A DNA stretch of 33,896 nucleotides from Pseudomonadota bacterium. Its GTDB lineage: Bacteria; Desulfobacterota; WTBG01; JAPLJA01. Location of the stretch: contig JAPLJA010000141.1 of the NCBI GenBank assembly GCA_026388815.1, forward strand, positions 1 through 33,896, written 5' to 3'. Each line of letters opens with the position of its first letter. Position 1 is the stretch's first letter. Under the pieces are notes generated by a model that was not told where the DNA came from, searched no databases, and was given only the letters and a program-made list of their open reading frames with translations. This document shows positions 30,854-33,896 of the stretch, one piece after another. The position numbers and the translations under genes were made by a program.

Positions 30854-31426
30854 ATGATACTTGGAATATGCGGAAGCGGCAGAAAAGAGGGGAATACTGG
30901 TGCCCTCGTTGAGGAAGTTTTAAAAGCAACAGGAATGCAATCAGAACTTGTATGGCTGTATGACATCAACGTGGGTTACTGTGACGGGTGCATGAGGTGC
31001 GCTCGCGAGGGCAACTGCTGGCAGAAGGACGGGATGGCCGATCTCTATAAAAAGATGATAGGGTGCGAAGCCATGGTCATAGGCTCTCCCTGCTATTATG
31101 GAGATGTATCAGGGCTGGTAAAGAGCATGATGGACAGGAGCATTGCCCTCGGCTACATGGGGATCGGGAAGGAATCTGAAATGCCCGGGCATGGCAGGAA
31201 ACCCCTCGCAGGCAAACCTGCTGCCATCGTGTCAGCAGTCGCAGGCCATGGGGTGGAACGGGCCCTGGAAACGATGGAGAGCTTCGTAGGTTTCGGTGAT
31301 ATGAATCTCGTTGGAAAGCTCGGGGCAATTGCTGGGATGGGGGATGTCAGAGAGAAGAAAGATGTCATGGATGAGGCAAGGGGCCTCGGCGTCAAGATTA
31401 AAGAAGCACTCAGCGTTAAAAAATAA
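30854..31426 (+). CDS. Flavodoxin-fold NADPH-dependent FMN reductase family protein
   Basis: A 190-residue protein. GICGSGRKEGNTGALVEEVL is the FMN phosphate-binding loop, and VIGSPCYYGDVSGLVKSMMD is the isoalloxazine-binding segment. Between them a cysteine cluster CDGCMRCAREGNC resembles that of iron-sulfur flavoproteins (Isf family), so it may bind a [4Fe-4S] cluster and act in electron transfer or oxygen protection in an anaerobe. GGAGAG lies just upstream. A small GCACAA/TTGTGC hairpin (30793-30814) lies in the leader. It converges on the C45-type gene with 4 bp between the stops. Confidence 0.88.
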   Translation: MILGICGSGRKEGNTGALVEEVLKATGMQSELVWLYDINVGYCDGCMRCAREGNCWQKDGMADLYKKMIGCEAMVIGSPCYYGDVSGLVKSMMDRSIALGYMGIGKESEMPGHGRKPLAGKPAAIVSAVAGHGVERALETMESFVGFGDMNLVGKLGAIAGMGDVREKKDVMDEARGLGVKIKEALSVKK

Positions 31427-31430
31427 TCTC

Positions 31431-32546
31431 TCACCTTTCCTTCCACCTTACTACCTGTAGCACGGACGGATCTTTCCAGTATTGACAGGGATTGCCGAGA
31501 ATGTAGTAGAGAACAAACTTGTCATCAAAGAAGAGAGAGCTGTTCGTCCCCACATTCAGGTTCTTGTGGCGGCAGATGGTGTGATCAGTGCCGGGATTTT
31601 TACCGTCATGGTCAGTTAATATTTTCATAATGCCTTTCATCGAGAGATCGCTTTCCATTTTCAGGAGCATCCTGCACCGCTCATAGCGTGCATAGGAACT
31701 GGTATTGAAATCTTCCCGGTCGTTCCGTTCAGGCATGAGGCGGTAATGGTTGGTGGCAACAACAAAATGTTTATCCCCCTCTGTCACGCCATAGTCAACC
31801 TCAACCCTGTCTGGGGTAACCTCGACCCGTGCCATCTTACGTGCCTTGAAATCCATGAAGGTGAAAATAGCCCCGTTGTGGGCAAAGCGGCCACCCTTTT
31901 TCAGAAATGACCGGAAGGCCTCGACGGCCTCTTCCAGGGAACCGCACTCCTGCATGACTTTTCTCACAAACATCTCAGGCGGAAGGCCGTAATTCCTCTT
32001 GCTCGGGTAGGCAGCATTAAAGACTACAGCCAGACCCGCGGAATTCTCTCCCAGTGCTACTCCTGTATAACCTGGTTGGTAGAAGGAGACGAATGAATAC
32101 CCCATGCCTGGATTCGGCTTGAAAATGATGATAGAGCCTCCGAGGGCGTAGAGATAGTTCACATCAGTGTTGTGAGCGAGGAACGAGCCGTCTTTCGATG
32201 TCACGGCAAAGTCGGTGCAGCCTTTCCTCTCTTTCATGTAGGTACTGGTTACAAAGAAGTTCCAGATGAGCACATCCTTCCAGGCCTCTCCAGAGGAAAT
32301 GCCGAGCGCTTTAACCTCACCCCTGGCAAGCCCCTTCATCTGGCCGAGGATGCTCTGGGGTATGAGGTGTTTTACCCTGTCAAAATAATAAGCTGCCTTC
32401 TCAGGGGGGAAGGGCCTTTTCAGGAACAATGCTGTCCGGTGGATGCCCTTTGCAAACTCCGGCCTTGAGCCCACCTGGTATCCCATCTCCTCCCAAGTGC
32501 CGGAGACGACGACAACCGGATAGCTCTTCGTACTGAAGAGGGACAT
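31431..32546 (-). CDS. C45 / acyltransferase-type Ntn hydrolase
   Basis: A 371-residue protein related to acyl-CoA:6-aminopenicillanic acid acyltransferase and the phospholipase B-like group. Cys110 in KGCTDFAV is the candidate nucleophile exposed by autocleavage after Gly109. FLAHNTDVNY, SFYQPGYTGVALGENSAGLA, HFVVATNHY and SYARYERCRMLL are the conserved strands and arginine regions of the fold. The substrate is unknown: an acyl amide or peptide is likely. The start ATG shares one base with the stop of a 38-residue membrane ORF upstream (TGATG), so the two are coupled, and that ORF may supply the membrane anchor. Confidence 0.85.
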   Translation of the reverse strand: MSLFSTKSYPVVVVSGTWEEMGYQVGSRPEFAKGIHRTALFLKRPFPPEKAAYYFDRVKHLIPQSILGQMKGLARGEVKALGISSGEAWKDVLIWNFFVTSTYMKERKGCTDFAVTSKDGSFLAHNTDVNYLYALGGSIIIFKPNPGMGYSFVSFYQPGYTGVALGENSAGLAVVFNAAYPSKRNYGLPPEMFVRKVMQECGSLEEAVEAFRSFLKKGGRFAHNGAIFTFMDFKARKMARVEVTPDRVEVDYGVTEGDKHFVVATNHYRLMPERNDREDFNTSSYARYERCRMLLKMESDLSMKGIMKILTDHDGKNPGTDHTICRHKNLNVGTNSSLFFDDKFVLYYILGNPCQYWKDPSVLQVVRWKER

Positions 32547-32662
32547 CAAGACAGGTGTGCGGAAGTAGTAAGTCCACAGAGAAAAATCCCCAGCACGAGA
32601 ATAACGAGCAGGGGGATAAAAAATACCTTACTGCGGTAAAAACGGGTTTTTTGTTCAGCCAT
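32546..32662 (-). CDS. Tiny single-helix membrane protein coupled to the C45-type gene
   Basis: A 38-residue product with a basic head and one hydrophobic helix (VFFIPLLVILVLGIFLCGL). The start ATG has GAGGTC 7 nt upstream. Its TGA overlaps the next ATG. It could be a small partner protein, or the original signal anchor of the C45-type hydrolase separated by a frameshift. The translational coupling suggests a functional link either way. Confidence 0.6.
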   Translation of the reverse strand: MAEQKTRFYRSKVFFIPLLVILVLGIFLCGLTTSAHLS

Positions 32663-32784
32663 TGTTTGACCTCTTTTGAGGTTAAAGATGGGGAGAAATG
32701 TATTGCGAGTATACCTTATGTTGTACGAAAAATGAAGGGCAGTCCAGGATTTCTGGCAACAAGGAAATATATACGCTTTTAACA

Positions 32785-32813
32785 TTGACAACGATCGTAG
32801 CTTTTGTTATTGT
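32785..32813 (+). promoter_or_regulatory. Promoter of the RRM gene
   Basis: TTGACA (32785-32790), a 17-nt spacer and TATTGT (32808-32813) form a good housekeeping promoter. It gives a leader of about 115 nt before the RRM start codon, containing the terminator-like hairpin at 32853. Confidence 0.65.
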
Positions 32814-32852
32814 GCCGATATCGCTGAATGCTTTTGCGGTGCGCGTGTACAT

Positions 32853-32890
32853 AACCCCAAAGGCTTTCTTAAGCCGCGGGGTTTTATTTT
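32853..32890 (+). terminator. Terminator/attenuator hairpin in the leader of the RRM gene
   Basis: AACCCC (32853-32858) pairs with GGGGTT (32878-32883), inside it GGCTT pairs with AAGCC, and TTATTTTT follows. It lies between a strong promoter and the coding region, with no gene in between, so it may act as an attenuator. The RRM product could bind its own leader; that is inference. Confidence 0.6.
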
Positions 32891-32933
32891 TATGGCAGGC
32901 GTAAAACGTTCAGCCGGAAGAAAGGAGAAGAGT

Positions 32934-33248
32934 ATGGGACGCAAGTTATACGTAGGGAATCTTTCGTATGCAGTTACGAAAGAAATGCTGGAGGAACTCT
33001 TTGGTAAGGTAGGAAAGGTTGAATCTGTTAACATCGTGACGGACAGATATTCAGGACAGTCCCGGGGATTCGGTTTTGTTGAAATGGCCAATCCAAACGA
33101 AGCAAACGAAGCCATTAAGCAGCTCAATGGCCAGACTGTTGCTGAGCGGCAGATCATCGTGAATGAAGCGAGGAGTGACGGGAAGAAAGGTGGCGACGGT
33201 GGGGGCAGGCGGTTTGGCGGAGGCGGAGGCGGGAAGCGAAGGTATTAG
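32934..33248 (+). CDS. RRM-domain RNA-binding protein
   Basis: A 104-residue protein with one RNA-recognition motif. RNP2 is KLYVGNLSY (4-12) and RNP1 is RGFGFVEM (about 44-51), followed by a Gly/Arg-rich tail (RRFGGGGGGKRRY). Bacterial Rbp proteins of this type bind mRNA and are often cold-inducible. The start is ATG 32934 with AAGGAG close upstream; an in-frame ATG at 32892 sits at the end of the leader hairpin. It is the only intact gene in the last kilobase. Confidence 0.92.
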   Translation: MGRKLYVGNLSYAVTKEMLEELFGKVGKVESVNIVTDRYSGQSRGFGFVEMANPNEANEAIKQLNGQTVAERQIIVNEARSDGKKGGDGGGRRFGGGGGGKRRY

Positions 33249-33264
33249 AAATCTGGATGCTACT

Positions 33265-33420
33265 ATGAGAATACAGCCAGGAAAAGTTGTTACCATGGAT
33301 TATACTCTGCGACTTGAGAACGGAGAAGAGATTGAGTCTACCCTTGGCAAGTCGCCTTTTGCATTCTCGTATGGAGAAGGTACCATTATTTCCGGCCTTG
33401 AAAAGGGTTCGAGGGTTTAA
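33265..33420 (+). pseudogene. Truncated FKBP/SlyD-type peptidyl-prolyl isomerase
   Basis: It encodes only 51 residues: VVTMDYTLRLENGEEIES, PFAFSYGEGTIISGLEKG, then a stop. This is the first third of an SlyD-like isomerase (normally 140 residues or more); the flap insert and the rest are absent. The break point falls at GGGTTCGAGGGTTTAAG, the start of a repeat also found between purSL and purQ, so insertion or recombination at the repeat probably removed the remainder. Confidence 0.8.
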
Positions 33421-33488
33421 GTATAGATAAAATTAAAAAATTCATTTCATCACTTGAATCCCAGACCCCTCGGCCCCTGGAACCCTCT
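33404..33488. repeat. G-rich/AT-rich/C-rich hairpin repeat, second copy
   Basis: GGGTTCGAGGGTTTAAG, an AT-rich centre, then CACTTGAATCCCAGACCCC and GGAACCCT. The order and words match the repeat at 7739-7838. It forms the end of the truncated FKBP gene. Confidence 0.55.
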
Positions 33489-33522
33489 ATTTTAGTTTTC
33501 CCTAAACGTAATCTTTATATCA

Positions 33523-33794
33523 TCAACGTAATACATCTTTGTTGTTTCCCAGGTTCTCCACTACCCCCCCCATCACCAGCAGCGCCATGATGGTGATTCC
33601 CAACCGAGTTTCTTAAACGATTCAGGGAGCAGGTGAATAAAGGCATCTCCAAAGAGTCCCCCGGCTGCAAAACTGACGAGGAAGAGCAGTATCTTTTGCA
33701 GTTTATCTCTCGCAAGAGCAAGCGAAAAGACACCGATTAACGATATCAGGCTGATGATACAAACGCTGAGGATGGTGTATGTCCAGACCGTCAC
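33523..33794 (-). pseudogene. Truncated and frameshifted ZIP-family metal transporter
   Basis: From a GTG at 33794 the frame reads TILSVCIISLISLIGVFSLA, LARDKLQKILLFLVSFAAGG, LFGDAFIHLLPESFKKLGW, the N-terminal region of ZIP transporters (helices I-II and the HLLPE motif). A frameshift after GWE then continues TIMALLVMGGVVENLGN and stops. Full-length ZIP proteins have about 250 residues and eight helices. A GGAGG about 11 nt upstream of the start remains. The last 100 bp of the window would be its promoter region. Confidence 0.75.
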
Positions 33795-33896
33795 GGTAAT
33801 TCAATCCTCCATTCAGTAACCTGTTCTGTGGTGAAAGTATGTTGATGTAATTATCTTATTCTGATAATAAAACTATTAAACCTTGCCCGACAAGTC

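Overview
The window is bacterial chromosome with moderate GC and dense gene packing. Most intact genes are housekeeping-like. The gene content (fused PurS-PurS-PurL with separate PurQ, ThiD-ThiN fusion, DUF62 SAM hydrolase family, PfkB kinase, GspE/PilB ATPase) and the many palindromic intergenic repeats suggest an anaerobic deltaproteobacterium (Desulfobacterota, for example Syntrophales-like) or a Nitrospirota relative. That placement is inference; there is no rRNA marker here.

Layout. 81-4505: terminator, then a four-gene export operon (HlyD adaptor, ABC ATPase, two ABC-2 permeases). 4683-8689: purine synthesis (purSL, purQ). 8690-18460: an AT-richer accessory island, with every gene on the plus strand. 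It holds a BrnT/CopG-type toxin-antitoxin pair, an orphan antitoxin-like gene, a zinc-ribbon protein followed by an integron attC-like site, a HEPN protein, two membrane proteins of unknown function, an HNH nuclease, a methyltransferase, an orphan PilB/GspE ATPase, an amber-interrupted methylglyoxal synthase and an AbrB/PIN pair with a frameshifted toxin. 18551-22315: transposase remnant, an unknown membrane-anchored protein, a Nudix hydrolase, a DUF1214/DUF1254 pair and a 5'-truncated TPR protein. 22516-25136: thiC and thiDN. 25263-27969: RodZ-like protein, PfkB kinase, DUF62 enzyme. 28048-33794: a mixed set including a tail-collar protein, a UroD fragment, a Dph6-like ligase, a lipoprotein, a flavodoxin-like protein, a C45-type hydrolase with a tiny coupled membrane ORF, an RRM protein behind a possible attenuator, and decayed FKBP and ZIP genes.

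The most striking signal is in the DNA between genes. The 3' end of purQ recurs three times at the right side of the island (17228, 17694, 18429), as expected if mobile DNA repeatedly integrated at the purQ 3' end. A 158-bp MITE-like element with TA ends occurs at three gene junctions, each time exactly at a stop codon, and a 62-bp short form lies between two divergent genes. A large fold-back repeat, a GGGACGGTTCTA stem-loop family and two identically truncated remnants of a REP-associated (RAYT) transposase add further layers. The window therefore records heavy, layered mobile-element activity around a small island of toxin, nuclease and HEPN genes.
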